The translations under genes and the position numbers were made by a program. DNA of 64,000 bases from Stramenopiles sp. TOSAG23-3 (taxonomy: Eukaryota > Sar): assembly GCA_900128585.1 (NCBI GenBank), contig LT642149.1, positions 1-64,000 of the forward strand, read 5' to 3'. The notes beneath the pieces were generated by a model. That model ran no database searches. It had not been told where the DNA came from and was given only the letters and a program-made list of their open reading frames with translations. Positions 20,237 through 31,196 of the stretch are shown here, in pieces (positions within the stretch are counted from its first letter, which is position 1; every line of letters starts with the position of its first letter).

Positions 20237-20884
20237 ATGTCAAAGAATTATTCGCAAGTAAGTAGAGCCTTTTTCGCAACACACTCCACGTTGACTTTTA
20301 TGTACTGACCGTTTGCCTTTCTGCTTTCCCAGTTGGTGTTGATAACGGGGGACATGCACATACCTCATCGTGCCAATTCTATCCCTGCTGCATTTAAAAA
20401 GTTGCTTGTGCCTGGACGTATCAATCATGTGTTATGCACTGGAAATTTGTGCACGGAAGAGCAATTAGAGTTCTTGAGAAGTCTTTCTTCTAGCGTTCAC
20501 GTAGTACGAGGCGATTTTGACGAGATTCAGGATTTACCAGAAACAAAAGTAGTAGATATTGGCGATTTCAAAATTGGCCTATGCCATGGCCACCAGATCG
20601 TCCCATGGGGAGACGCAGAGAGCCTGGCCGCCATGAAGCGCCAGCTTGGGGTGGACATCCTGGTCACGGGACACACGCACCAGAACGCATTGCGAGAATC
20701 AGACGGAAGTTGGTTCATCAACCCTGGATCTATTACTGGGGCATATAGTAGTCTTTCATCCAAAACGACTCCAAGTTTTATATTGATGGCAATGAATGGG
20801 CCCAAGGTTATTAATTACGTGTACGAACTTGGCCCAGATGGCAAAACAAAAATTCACAAAACGGAGTTCACAAAGAAAGCTTAA
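20237..20884 (+). CDS. VPS29: VPS29 retromer subunit (two exons)
   Basis: Exon 1 is 20237-20257 (ATG plus six codons). A GTAAGT donor at 20258 and a pyrimidine-rich TTTCCCAG acceptor at 20332 bound a 75-nt intron, and exon 2 runs 20333-20884. The spliced protein has 190 residues, close to family length. It belongs to the metallophosphoesterase-fold retromer subunit family that scaffolds VPS35 in endosome-to-Golgi recycling. Family signatures: GDMHIPHR, CTGNLC, VRGDFDE, GHQIVPWGD, GHTH and INPGSITGAY. Without the splice, the second exon has no ATG at the right place, because it begins at a TTG. This is the clearest intron in the window. Confidence 0.95.
20258..20332 (+). other. Spliceosomal intron in VPS29 (75 nt, phase 0)
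   Basis: Canonical GTAAGT donor and a CTTTCTGCTTTCCCAG acceptor. Removing it fuses a seven-residue exon to LVLITGDMHIPHR, matching the start of VPS29 proteins elsewhere. Confidence 0.9.
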
Positions 20885-22777
20885 ATTTTGCGACTAGCAT
20901 GTGAGAAAACATCGTGCAAATAAATGGGAGGAGAGTAAGGTGGTTTTGAGCAGCTCTGAAGTGTTATTTTTTTATTATACCAAGGTACCATCTAAATAGT
21001 TGTTGTTCAATACAAGGGTATTATATGGTAGTGTAATAGTGACAACAAGTACGAAGTTCCACCAGTTGCCTTTGTATTTGGTACTATTACTTCAAACTAT
21101 AGCCTATATACCGGTACGTACTGAGGAGCTGGGCGTTGAGTGTGCTCTCTTCTCTCTCTGGGCTCTCTCTCTCGAAGGTGCTTCATTTCTTATTTTATGA
21201 AAAATGTACTTGTAATAAAATACAATAATCTTCCTATCTATAATAACTAAAAAATTAAAAATTAAAAATAAAGAACGAAACGATCGATCATCGTACTTCT
21301 CGTAATCCGGAAGCCGGAAAGTGATTGATAGGATATGATATTAGATAAAAGTACGAAATATAGTATACATATAGTACATTAGCAGAATCGATCGAAGACA
21401 CTACTACGTACTATATAGTCTACATATAGGTAAACAATTTTTAATAAAATCAATGTTGAGAAGCGGAGACTCCTTTTGGTATTTTTTTGTTTGTGTTTAG
21501 TGAGTTTTTAGTTTTATTTATTCTTCATATTCAATATTCCTTCCTTTTATTTATAATATATTTATATTAGACTATATACAGTGTACAGTATAAGAAGCTA
21601 AATAGTTTGTACTTTATATTTATTCACATTTCTTTTTTTAAATATATGCTGTCTGCTGTCTCCATTATATAATTTGAAGATTTTATTGCTTTGTTTCTTT
21701 CTTCCCTTTTTACTTCTTCTATTCTTCCCGGAATTTCATTTTTTTAATTTGGATTTATTATTATTATTTGTTTTGTATTTGTCGTCTGTTCGTTATGTTA
21801 TGTCTTGTGTCTTCTTTCTTCATTCAGAACCAGTGATTAATCAATGCTATTTAATGTACAAAAATCGAATTCCCTTTTCAATATTTTATTTATCGATGGA
21901 ATTAAATAAATAGCACTTGATTCGTATAGTAATACAAATATTAAGTATCTATATATTTTACTACAGCAATTTTAGTTTTTATGGTAAAATAGAAAGAAAA
22001 CCTCCTCCTACTTACTATTTTCATTGTAATTTCAAGGTGCCTGTAGTTAGTTATTGAATTAAAAATTAGAAGAATAGGTTAGTATATTGTATTAGTACTT
22101 ATATTCCGTAGTCTAATGGATCAAGTTGATTTTAACTAGAAAGAAAACAGATACTAAAAGAAGATGCATATACATAACTAACTGTATACGATACAGCTAA
22201 AAAAAAAACTATTTATTTTATATTTTTTCACTACAGAAAGTTGTATTCTAATGGGTTGCTTTTGTAACTAAATTTATTTGTTTTTAATTTTATTTTTCAA
22301 AAAATCTTTTTTTTTCTTTTTTTTCTTTTTTTTTGAATACTAATGATACAGTACTGTTATCTACTACCAAATACTTTCAAATAGTATTGAAGAGGAGGCC
22401 TTTTGCTACAGTGCTGCTACTACAACCAACCAAAATTCGGATCGTGACGTCGGCACAGTGGTGTACAGGTTTAGGAAGGAAGGAAGGAAGGAAGGAAGGA
22501 AGGAATGTGAACGAAGAAGGAAGGAACAATTTAAACACAAAAAGTGTCTATATACTGATACACATTTACACTTCCCATTGCATTACGTATGGGATCTGAT
22601 CGGATACATGCGTACATGCACCTTTCATGCGTAAACGGAAAAGGAACAATCTTTACACTTTCAAGCATACGCAGATATACGTACACACAAACATTTATAT
22701 ATAAATATACATTGGTATTATTTGACCGTAATTTATACAGTTTCGACAACCAAACTCTTCAATTCAAAACAAGTAAG
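20885..22777. other. Long AT-rich spacer between VPS29 and CCT2
   Basis: Nearly 1.9 kb with no supported gene. Features seen: a probable poly(A) signal AATAAA near 20920, a CT-rich patch near 21145-21175, T-runs near 22300-22335, and a (GGAA)n run at 22473-22504. The small hydrophobic frames here start at TTG and follow base composition. Confidence 0.45.
22473..22504 (+). repeat. (GGAA)n microsatellite upstream of CCT2
   Basis: About eight GGAA tetramers, roughly 270 bp before the CCT2 start codon. Confidence 0.95.
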
Positions 22778-24373
22778 ATGGCAGAAGCTGTCAGTTCCGC
22801 CCAGGTTGAAAAAGGTGAAAATGCTCGTATGGCCTCGTTCGTAGGGGCATTGGCCATCGCCGATCTTGTCAAGACCACGTTAGGCCCCAAAGGTATGGAT
22901 AAAATTTTGCAATCGATGACCATGGGAGGGGATATCACCATTACAAACGACGGTGCGACCATTTTGAAATCGATCCACATTGACAACGCCGCTGCCAAGG
23001 TCTTGGTGGAAATCAGTAAGACGCAGGACGACGAAGTAGGAGATGGAACAACGAGCGTTGTCGTTCTTGCAGGAGAGCTGTTGCGTGAGGCACAGAGGCT
23101 CATGGACAAGCGGGTTCACCCCATGACCATCATCGACGGTTTCCGCCTTGCGGCGGACATTGGCCGCAAAGCCTTGATCGCGAGTGCCGTGGACTCTGAG
23201 GGCGACAAGACGAAGATTCGCGAGGCTATGGTAAACGTTGCCCAGACCACTCTAAGTTCCAAGATCCTTAGTTCCGACAAGAAAAGGTTCTCCAACCTTG
23301 CCGTAGACGCCGTCCTTCGCCTAGAAGGAAGCACAGACTTGGACTTGATTCAAATCATCAAGAAGCCCGGAGGTTCCCTGGTCCATTCCTACCTGGAAGA
23401 CGGTTTCCTTTTGAATAAAAAGATTGGCGTAGGACAACCGAAGAGAATCGAAAACGCAAAGATCTTGGTTGCGAACACGCCCATGGACACCGACAAGGTT
23501 AAGATCTACGGCTCCCGCGTAAGGGTTTCTTCCATGAACGACGTCGCCGCCATCGAGGCCGCCGAAAAGAAGAAGATGAAGGACAAATGCCTGAAAATCG
23601 TGAACCACGGCATCAACGTCTTCATCAACAGGCAGTTGATCTACAACTACCCCGAAAGTATTTTCGCCGAGAACAACGTTATGGCCATTGAGCACGCCGA
23701 TTTTGACGGCATTGAACGCTTAGCAGCAGTTTTGGGCGGAGAAATTTGCTCTACTTTTGACCACCCGGAACTGGTCACGTTGGGAGGATGCGAATTGATT
23801 GAAGAGATCATGGTAGGGGAAGACTCCATGATTCGGTTTAAAGGCGTCAAGGGCGGTGCGGCGTGCTCCATCGTTCTCAGAGGCCCAAGCCTACACGTCC
23901 TCGACGAGGCCGAGCGATCTTTGCACGACGCCCTCGCGGTCCTCTCCCAGATGGCCGTAAAAGGCCGCATCGTATATGGTGGTGGCTGCTCCGAGTCATT
24001 GATGGCAGCGGCCATCGACAAGGAGGTACCAAAAACCTCGGGAAAGAAGCAGCTGGCAATGGAAGCGTTCGCACGGGCCTTGCGACAGTTGCCAGCCACG
24101 ATCGCTGACAACGCCGGGTACGACTCCGCCGATATTGTCGCCAATTTGCGTGCCGCCCATGCTGCTGGAAACGTAAGGGCCGGCATTGACATTTCGGACG
24201 GAGGCATTGGTGACATGACGAAGCTCGGTATTTGCGAATCCTTTGAATTGAAGGAGCATGTACTTATGGCCGCGGCAGAGGCTGCAGAAATGATTTTGCG
24301 TGTTGACGACATTATTAAATCTGCCCCCCGTCAGCGTCAACAACAAGGAATGCCAGGCATGGGTGGAATGTAA
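22778..24373 (+). CDS. CCT2: Chaperonin-containing TCP-1 subunit beta
   Basis: The ATG at 22778 gives 531 residues, matching the family (about 535). An upstream in-frame ATG at 22589 would add 63 unrelated residues and is rejected. This is a group II chaperonin subunit of the cytosolic TRiC complex, which folds actin, tubulin and WD40 proteins. Seen: [12 protein letters not shown] (nucleotide-binding loop), NDGATIL, the GDGTTS phosphate loop, EEIMVGED in the apical domain, VYGGGCSE, and the C-terminal Gly/Met-rich tail GMPGMGGM typical of CCT subunits. The N-terminal stretch and the [19 protein letters not shown] region fit the beta subunit. Expected to be highly expressed. Confidence 0.95.
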   Translation: MAEAVSSAQVEKGENARMASFVGALAIADLVKTTLGPKGMDKILQSMTMGGDITITNDGATILKSIHIDNAAAKVLVEISKTQDDEVGDGTTSVVVLAGELLREAQRLMDKRVHPMTIIDGFRLAADIGRKALIASAVDSEGDKTKIREAMVNVAQTTLSSKILSSDKKRFSNLAVDAVLRLEGSTDLDLIQIIKKPGGSLVHSYLEDGFLLNKKIGVGQPKRIENAKILVANTPMDTDKVKIYGSRVRVSSMNDVAAIEAAEKKKMKDKCLKIVNHGINVFINRQLIYNYPESIFAENNVMAIEHADFDGIERLAAVLGGEICSTFDHPELVTLGGCELIEEIMVGEDSMIRFKGVKGGAACSIVLRGPSLHVLDEAERSLHDALAVLSQMAVKGRIVYGGGCSESLMAAAIDKEVPKTSGKKQLAMEAFARALRQLPATIADNAGYDSADIVANLRAAHAAGNVRAGIDISDGGIGDMTKLGICESFELKEHVLMAAAEAAEMILRVDDIIKSAPRQRQQQGMPGMGGM

Positions 24374-24812
24374 AAGGTCTTTTTTTCTTCAAACAGATGC
24401 AAGCATCTCGCGTATTTCAAATGCTCATTCATGATCATTCATTCATGTAATTTAAAATAAAAAAATAAAAAGTTTTACCCTCTCACACAATTCTTTATTA
24501 ATAAGCCTATACGTATATTATAAGTGTATTTTGTTCCTGGGGTGAATTGTTTTGAAAAATTTCACTTGAATTGGAAATTTCAAGAAGAGGTGTATGATAT
24601 GATATAAGTCAAAATATAACTTTAAAACAAGAAAATTGGCTGTTATTTTAAACAAATTATATATATAGTATGTTTTAAGACTCTCATTTTAAATCAATTA
24701 CTACTTAGTAATATCTTATTATTCTACTACGTAATAGTTTTTGTTTTTAATTCAAGAGAGACTGACAATATACGCCTTACACAAGTTTATGCCCTTGTCG
24801 CACAGCGCGCCT
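24374..24812. other. Convergent spacer with dispersed repeats
   Basis: The 3' region shared by CCT2 (+) and the chromatin protein (-). It holds AATAAA-type signals near 24457, a GAAAATTGGCTGTTATTTT core at 24631-24649, and a half-copy of the MITE-like element at 24655-24703. Confidence 0.6.
24600..24703 (+). repeat. MITE-like element, partial or rearranged copy
   Basis: The segment GTATGTTTTAAGACTCTCATTTTAAATCAATTACTA (from about 24668) is nearly identical to the right arm of the 52110-52259 element, and the AAGTCAAAA part to its left also matches. In this copy a GAAAATTGGCTGTT block lies between those parts. Confidence 0.75.
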
Positions 24813-27800
24813 TTAGACGAACGAAACGTATTGTTTCAGGTCAAAGATTTTCATCAGTAAAAATGCAAACGTTTTCACACGCTTCGCAGAGTACAACCAA
24901 ATGTTCCTCTCGTGCTTTGCGGACCCCCAAGTCAAGGCCCCGTCCTCGTTGAGAAGATTTTCCATTTCAAACGTGTATTGGGCAAGGGTATCTAAAACCT
25001 TTCCTTTGTCACCGAACCCGAGCGTCTCTACCGAGGCCTCGACTTTGGCAACCCACTGCGACCATCTGCCTTCGGACGCGGTCACTTTCAATCTCTTTTT
25101 GTGGTTTCCTATTTCCAACAACAGTTTTTTTATTTCCTGATGCCGCAAAACCCACAGGGGCTTCAATTCTGCGCGTTTCTTCTCATCCAACTCCCAGCTT
25201 TTCGCTTCCTTGCAACCATTGAAGCCCCGAATTAACCCCGGAGTGATGTTATCCAAGCGCTGCCTCAATGCTGACTCCTTGATACCTCGCGGGTGCAAGC
25301 TTTCCTTCAGCTGCTGAAGGCAGTCTGCCGAATCGTATAGATACCACAGTCCACTGCGGTGATCCTGAACAAACAGTGCAGACATTTCCAAATCGTCCCC
25401 AAAGGTGGGTGGGAAGCAAATGTATTTATTGCCAAACTTATCTTCCCCAATGGGCTCGTCTCTGGACCGGCACGCCATCAAAGCCTTTTCATGTTCCTTG
25501 TCAAAGTCTGCCAAAGTCGGAAGTTCACTTACTTCCTCCTCCTCGGCATAACTGACCCTTTCGTTTCGGGACGCCCGCCTCGTCAGACCGCGCTGCAATC
25601 TTCTGGCGTACTCAGCATCACGGCGGTCCTGTTCCTCCTTTCTCTCTTTCTCAACGTCTCGCTTCGCATTCAGCTTTTGCTTTAGCTCCGCCCTGGCTTC
25701 CCTGTGCTTGGATTTCAACGCTTTGGCTTTGTCTAGCTGATCGTCGACATTTTCCCCGACTATTTCTAGCGATAAAAGCTCCTCTGCCAAAAAATTTAGA
25801 ACAATGCCTTTGTATTCGCTGGAAACATTCTCATATTCTACTTCTGTGAACGCTTTCATTGCCTTTCCTAAGCGCAAGTCGTAGTGGGCGTCGAAGTACG
25901 CCGGTTTTTCAGCAGCGGAGTACGAGGGAGCAGAGGACCTATTCGTGTTGATCGTTTCGCCCATGAACGATTGAGAGCCCCGATAGTTGCTTAGCTTGTT
26001 AACCACCATAGGTTCCCACGCATCCATGAACTGCTCCTTCAAAAATTTTGCGTCTTCAATAATGTAATGGGCAGGATCATGTTTCGACCAGTAAGCTATG
26101 CAGTTTTCCCACACTAGTTTGCAGTCCGCGAAAAAGCGTTGGCACGGTTTCGGTAGAGCGTTTTCGGAGTTTTCAGGGGCAGGGGCACGCGTCGAGTTTG
26201 CGGAATCATTTGTGTACACACCAGCGTCAATCTTTCCGAGCACAGTGCCAAAATCCATCGGTGTATCGACAACCTCGCTGTAACCCGCCATTCCAAGAGC
26301 TTCTGGGTCAATTTTCTCACAGAATCCTCGGGCTTGGACTTCGCTCATCACTCGCGTAATGACACGACGGCAGAGATCCATCCCATTTGGGTTTGCTGCA
26401 TCGATTTCGACCGGAAGGGGAGCACTCGAAAGGGTTAGAATCATTCTCCTTATCACCTCTTGCCAGACACCGCCCACCGATTTACTCAAGAGCGCCGTTC
26501 GCAGATCCTGCAATCGAACAATATAGTCCGGGTCTAGCTCGTCCATTTCGTCGTCTTCCATAGCTTGAATTTCGTTGATTTTTCCTTTCAAAATAGACCG
26601 GGCGAGGCGGATTTGAAGATCCGAGAGGATACTCCCTCCAAGAAACTGGGAACGTCGGAGCCAGAGCATCTCAACGCCCTCTGCAACCCCTCTGGTCAGA
26701 CCCCAAATTGACCCACACACCTGGCGCCAAGAATTGTACGAAAATACGCGCGGAAATCTTTCAGCAATTTGCAAGATCTGCACGACGGGGGCAACGATTT
26801 GCATGTCCACACCGTACAAGTCAGCCAAAATTGGCACAGGCCACTGCGGCCTCTTCACAACGGACTGAGACTCGGCATCCCCTTCTTGATCCTTCGCCTC
26901 CCCTCTTTCCTTCAAAATTCGCTCCTCGTATTTGTACAATTCCATGTCATCCATCAACGTCATCTTTTCTTTCTGCTTTCGAGCTAGTCGTTTCTTCTCC
27001 TCGAGCTGCTTTTTCCTCTCCTTCTTTCGAATGTATCTATTGTACAACGAAACACTCTTTCTCCATTCTTTCATAGCCAGCTTGAACTTGCTCGTTTGAA
27101 TTTTCTTCACGTGCGCGGGTCCCCGCTGCTTAAACCTGATCGAAAAATCTGATTTCATGAACCGGTTTTCGGGCAGCTTAATCCGGGCACTGGGTGGAAG
27201 ACCGGCCCTGACTGGCAACTCTTGCATGTCCGCTGATTCCACCTGGTCCAAAATGAATTTATGGTGCCGAAATAAATATTTCTCATCACCAAACGCCCCA
27301 ATTCGCTTCGATATTTCATCGACAATTCGAATGTACTTCAACTGTTTCGAATTCTTAAACGGGAGAAATTCTTGAAACACGGATACGATGGTGCTGGAGG
27401 CCAAAAACTTTCGGTAGAAAGACAAGAAGGTGGTCGCGTATGCCGCGCTAGGGTGCAGTCTCACTTGGTCATCCTTGTGGGCGGTAACTTGGTACACCCC
27501 GCTACTACTGGTAATGAACAAGGTGTGGTTGTCGTACTCGGAGGAGATGCGCCACCCCGTGATACCCTCAATAACAATACGCTGGCGAGCTAGGGTTGAC
27601 ACGTCAAACGGTGGTACTTTGTCTTCCTTGGCAGCAGCTGGCTCTGGACAAACTTCCATCTTTTCGCCCGCTGGCTCCGATTGTACAGTTTCCTGCCCCT
27701 TGGTCGGCTCTGGGCTGACTTCAACCTTTTCAGAGGGCGCGACATTTTCTTGCTTCATTTGCATTTCCTTCAGCTTGTCCTCCTGGTCCAGCTGTTGCAC

Positions 27801-29951
27801 CATGAAATCTTTCACTTTTTCTGCCGCTTGCTGTATATGGGCTGAATTGTGCTTCAGAAGCTTCCCAATGATTTCCCCAAGGCCACTTTTCTTTATCATC
27901 TTTTTGGTCACCCTGAGACTCAAGAAGCCGTTCAGTAACTTCAAGGCATTGCGAAGCTGCTCTTTGTCGCCCTTCTTGGCAAGTTTCCCCATTTTCTTTA
28001 AAGCCTTGCAATTCTTCTTCAAGCCGTCTAAGTCGGAGTAGACCAATGTCGCCGAAGCGCCAGCTTTCACTAGCGCTGGTGAGCGTTTTGCCGCAGCAAC
28101 GTGGGCACTGCTACTAGACGAAACGGCGGAACCCCCGCTGGCATCGTTGCCAGGAGTAGCGGCTTCTTGCATGGGAACCGTTGGTTTTGCCGGGACTTTG
28201 TCGAGCCCTTCGAAGGAGAGAGAACTTTCCTTCACACTTTCAATCATCATGGTCACGCAAAACTCGATGTCTTTGTTTTCAGCGTGGACCTCCTTCAACT
28301 TACGCATGACTGAAAGTACAGATGGGATATGTCGTTGGAAGCTTTTTCCATCCTTGTCCAGCGCACTCGTCAACTTATTTATGTAGTTCATGATGGTGTA
28401 TTGGCTTTTTTCGTCCACCTTCTTCTCATCGGCCAGTTTGTTGAGGATCTCTATTCGGTTCTCGACGGTCTTTTTCGCCTTGGGAGATTTTTTTTGAAAA
28501 AAGTTGGACAGCGTAGATTGGTTTTTCGCTGGGGTCTTCTTTCTTGACTTCTTTCGTTTTTTTAATCCACCCACTCTGTTTGTGATGAAGACATAACCCT
28601 CGCACTCTTTCACACCAGCAAGCCCCTCGATCAGCAGCTTCACGTTGACGTTGGCGAGGCCGTACATTTCTGGACCGGAGATTGCAGTTCCAGCCGCCGG
28701 AATCCCAACTTCAACGCGCTTCCGATTGACGCCTTGCAGGATGGTCAGCCAAACTTTTGAAGCAGACATCGCTTCGAACACCAAGTCTTCTTCCGCATCG
28801 GACCGTTTCGGCAGAGTTACGCGAAACAATGGGCCTTTCGGGGATTCGACGATCAAGTTCGTGTAATCCGACTTCTTGGTTGGGTCTCGGATGTCCACGT
28901 AATTGCGGGTGCTTGTGAACCCCGCAGGCCATATCGTGTCCCCCTTGTAGTACATTTGCTTATTTTCGCCTTGCGGGATCCAGCCAATAAGGAGAACAGT
29001 TGTTGCGCCAAGCCTCATGGGGACCTGGTACTGTGGGTCTTTGTGCAGCTTCAACGCTTTTGTGTACGCATCATCGCGGCTCATCGGCTCTGCTACCATT
29101 GCCGGCATCGCACGCTTTCTCTTCTTTTTCTGGCGCGGTGGTCGCACCTTTTTTTCTTTCGGCGGCTTATCCTTTTTCATAGGCAGTCCCGCAGGCCTCC
29201 TTTGCAATGCTAGTGGAATCGGCTGCACCACGGTCCCGAACACCACCACGTTCGACAAGTCCCCTGCACCAATGTTGTCTAGGCTTAGCATTTTGTAGAC
29301 TGGGCTCGAATTCTCGGTCTGCTCCTTGCGGTACAAGGCAAAGTTGTCCAGCAAGCGGCACGGGGGTATTTTCGAATCGGGCATTACTTCATGAAACTTT
29401 GCCCCTATTGCCCCTTCGCCAATCTCATCGACCAAGGTGTTCGGGTTTACTTCCTTTTGCAGTCCGTCGCCCCAACCAGCCAGGGCGGTCAGTATGGCGG
29501 TTTCTCTTTTCCCAATTTCAGAGGACAAATCAGTGGCAGGTACTAGCCGCAACTTTTCGCAGGCCGACAGCGACTCTTTGGCATCGGTTGCTATAGGACC
29601 CTCGTCCACCAAGTCGCAATCTACGCCCCCCATGATCGGCTCTGGGCCTGGTTCCGGGGGCGGGGGAAGTTCCGCCTTTTTTGGTTTAATTGTGAGCTTG
29701 ATGTTTAGTTTCTTCTTCTCTCCTTCCCCCCCCTCCTCCTCTTCTTCTTCGTCGCTATCTTCCTCGCTTTCGCTCTCCTCCTCCTCACTTTCTTCTTCGC
29801 TCTCCTCTTCACCATCTTCCTCGGACTCTTCCTCCTCGGACTCTTCCTCCTCGGACTCTTCCACCTCTTCTGACCCTTCTTCGGATTCGTACTCGGACTC
29901 TTCCTCCGATTCGTCCTCTGATTCTGACTCTTCTCGTGGCCTTTTTGGCAT
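24813..29951 (-). CDS. Multidomain chromatin protein: FYRN/FYRC, TFIIS-N, bromodomain, WHIM
   Basis: ATG at 29951, 1712 residues. Order of parts: an acidic Glu/Ser N-terminus (5-78); a Lys-rich linker; FYRN/FYRC-like halves (about 337-405 with WPAGFTSTRNY, and 422-455 with ISGPEMYGL and IEGLAGV.ECEGY); a TFIIS N-terminal-like helical domain (about 642-722); a possible DDT-like region (about 1037-1125); a bromodomain (about 1185-1315) with PMDFGT (1231-1236) and the acetyl-lysine Asn near 1283; a WHIM1-like helix (about 1352-1425); a coiled coil; and a WHIM2/WSD-like segment (1497-1568, RDEPIGEDKFGNKY and GLWYLYD). DDT/WHIM/bromodomain proteins position ISWI remodellers on nucleosomes, and FYR halves occur in MLL-type proteins. 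It is probably a nuclear reader or remodeller subunit. The DDT call is weak. Confidence 0.85.
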   Translation of the reverse strand: MPKRPREESESEDESEEESEYESEEGSEEVEESEEEESEEEESEEDGEEESEEESEEEESESEEDSDEEEEEEGGEGEKKKLNIKLTIKPKKAELPPPPEPGPEPIMGGVDCDLVDEGPIATDAKESLSACEKLRLVPATDLSSEIGKRETAILTALAGWGDGLQKEVNPNTLVDEIGEGAIGAKFHEVMPDSKIPPCRLLDNFALYRKEQTENSSPVYKMLSLDNIGAGDLSNVVVFGTVVQPIPLALQRRPAGLPMKKDKPPKEKKVRPPRQKKKRKRAMPAMVAEPMSRDDAYTKALKLHKDPQYQVPMRLGATTVLLIGWIPQGENKQMYYKGDTIWPAGFTSTRNYVDIRDPTKKSDYTNLIVESPKGPLFRVTLPKRSDAEEDLVFEAMSASKVWLTILQGVNRKRVEVGIPAAGTAISGPEMYGLANVNVKLLIEGLAGVKECEGYVFITNRVGGLKKRKKSRKKTPAKNQSTLSNFFQKKSPKAKKTVENRIEILNKLADEKKVDEKSQYTIMNYINKLTSALDKDGKSFQRHIPSVLSVMRKLKEVHAENKDIEFCVTMMIESVKESSLSFEGLDKVPAKPTVPMQEAATPGNDASGGSAVSSSSSAHVAAAKRSPALVKAGASATLVYSDLDGLKKNCKALKKMGKLAKKGDKEQLRNALKLLNGFLSLRVTKKMIKKSGLGEIIGKLLKHNSAHIQQAAEKVKDFMVQQLDQEDKLKEMQMKQENVAPSEKVEVSPEPTKGQETVQSEPAGEKMEVCPEPAAAKEDKVPPFDVSTLARQRIVIEGITGWRISSEYDNHTLFITSSSGVYQVTAHKDDQVRLHPSAAYATTFLSFYRKFLASSTIVSVFQEFLPFKNSKQLKYIRIVDEISKRIGAFGDEKYLFRHHKFILDQVESADMQELPVRAGLPPSARIKLPENRFMKSDFSIRFKQRGPAHVKKIQTSKFKLAMKEWRKSVSLYNRYIRKKERKKQLEEKKRLARKQKEKMTLMDDMELYKYEERILKERGEAKDQEGDAESQSVVKRPQWPVPILADLYGVDMQIVAPVVQILQIAERFPRVFSYNSWRQVCGSIWGLTRGVAEGVEMLWLRRSQFLGGSILSDLQIRLARSILKGKINEIQAMEDDEMDELDPDYIVRLQDLRTALLSKSVGGVWQEVIRRMILTLSSAPLPVEIDAANPNGMDLCRRVITRVMSEVQARGFCEKIDPEALGMAGYSEVVDTPMDFGTVLGKIDAGVYTNDSANSTRAPAPENSENALPKPCQRFFADCKLVWENCIAYWSKHDPAHYIIEDAKFLKEQFMDAWEPMVVNKLSNYRGSQSFMGETINTNRSSAPSYSAAEKPAYFDAHYDLRLGKAMKAFTEVEYENVSSEYKGIVLNFLAEELLSLEIVGENVDDQLDKAKALKSKHREARAELKQKLNAKRDVEKERKEEQDRRDAEYARRLQRGLTRRASRNERVSYAEEEEVSELPTLADFDKEHEKALMACRSRDEPIGEDKFGNKYICFPPTFGDDLEMSALFVQDHRSGLWYLYDSADCLQQLKESLHPRGIKESALRQRLDNITPGLIRGFNGCKEAKSWELDEKKRAELKPLWVLRHQEIKKLLLEIGNHKKRLKVTASEGRWSQWVAKVEASVETLGFGDKGKVLDTLAQYTFEMENLLNEDGALTWGSAKHERNIWLYSAKRVKTFAFLLMKIFDLKQYVSFV

Positions 29952-30330
29952 CTTACCTCTTCGCTAGTGTTCTTTAATCCACCCGGGAACGCCAGACACT
30001 CGTTTCTTCAACTTTCAATCGTTCACAAACTTTTGTTGATATCTTTTTTCTTTTAAAACAATCACTTTTTTCCAATAAATAATCAATACTTATTCTGAAC
30101 AACTCACCGTTTCTACTTTTGTTTTTATTTATTTCATACGAGCGTGCTAAATATACAATTAACTATCTTAGACTATGCGCGTATAAATTATAGAGACGAA
30201 TACAAACACAGTAGACGACGACAATAATTAATTAGAATAATAATAATTGCTTCTTTCTTCTTCTCTTCTTTTTTTTTTTTGTATTCAACAAACAACAAAC
30301 AAAACAAAATCAAAACAAAAAAAAACAAAA

Positions 30331-30490
30331 AGAAGGAAGAAGAAGAAAGAAGAAAGGAAGAAAGAAAAAAAGAAAAAAAGAAAAAAAGAAAAAAAGAAAA
30401 AAAGAAAAAAAGAAAAAAAGAAAGAAAGAAAGAAGAAAGAAAGGAAGAAAGGAAGATAGGAAGATAGGAAGAAAGGAAGAAAAAAAGATA
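30331..30490 (+). repeat. (GAAAA/GGAA)n polypurine microsatellite
   Basis: About 160 bp of A/G on the given strand, with GAAAAA units giving way to GGAAGAAA units. It lies in a divergent promoter region. Confidence 0.95.
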
Positions 30491-30794
30491 CCTGCTGTCG
30501 GACCACTGTCACTCACTCACTGATGAACTGACCACACTGCCTCATATTATAAATAATACACTGGCACGCCATCACCACCAGTCCGTATTCGTAATAAACG
30601 AAGTTTATTAACACAGACCTGTGTGTTATTATAAATGTATAATAAAACGCACAAAGAGGGAGGAGCAATGAAAATCAATTTTTGGCTTTTTTTATTATTC
30701 CATTATTACAGTGGAACAGCTAGAACAATAAATTTGGTGAATAATAATTGGTTCTTTTGGCGCGGGAACAAATCAATTTTAAAAAACCCTATAA

Positions 30795-30797
30795 GAA

Positions 30798-30869
<72 letters not shown>

Positions 30870-30882
30870 AAAAGAAAGAAGG
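30795..30882 (+). repeat. (GAAA)n microsatellite
   Basis: About 22 near-perfect GAAA units, purine on the given strand. Confidence 0.95.
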
Positions 30883-30893
30883 TTCGTATGGTG

Positions 30894-30936
30894 GGTACCT
30901 GGTATTATACCAGGTACAGGTATAATACCAGGTACC
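30894..30936. repeat. Perfect inverted repeat, 18-bp arms
   Basis: The left arm GGTACCTGGTATTATACC (30894-30911) and right arm GGTATAATACCAGGTACC (30919-30936) are exact reverse complements around a 7-nt loop. A strong cruciform or hairpin candidate about 285 bp before the phosphatase ATG. Confidence 0.95.
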
Positions 30937-31165
30937 TGTTGTTCAGGTTTGTTTTACCGGTACGGTATACGGTACCTGGGGAGGATGCTCGATGAAGAAG
31001 AATGACCACCTTCTTCTTCAACAACAAACAAACGAAGTGGTGGTTGTAGCTACAGTTCGCTATATAAAATTTGTATCGACTTAATATGTAACGTAAGGGA
31101 TCAACAAAGAAAGATATTGTTTTAACAACAATTGCTTGAAAGTCAAGTTCGAAGTCAAGCCTTGC

Positions 31166-31191
<26 letters not shown>
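31166..31191 (+). repeat. (GA)n run in the phosphatase 5' leader
   Basis: About 13 GA units ending 30 bp before the ATG at 31222. Confidence 0.9.

Positions 31192-31196
<5 letters not shown>

Noticed and set aside
21674..21913. Hydrophobic 79-codon plus-strand frame resembling a signal peptide
   Set aside because: Starts at TTG, is Leu/Phe-rich because of T-rich DNA, and lies in a long AT-rich spacer.
22589..22777. 63-residue N-terminal extension of CCT2 from an upstream ATG
   Set aside because: The extension has no match to CCT proteins, and the ATG at 22778 gives exactly the expected subunit length.
30247..30467. Lys/Glu-rich frames over the GAAAA tract
   Set aside because: Direct translation of a simple repeat, open in several frames on both strands.
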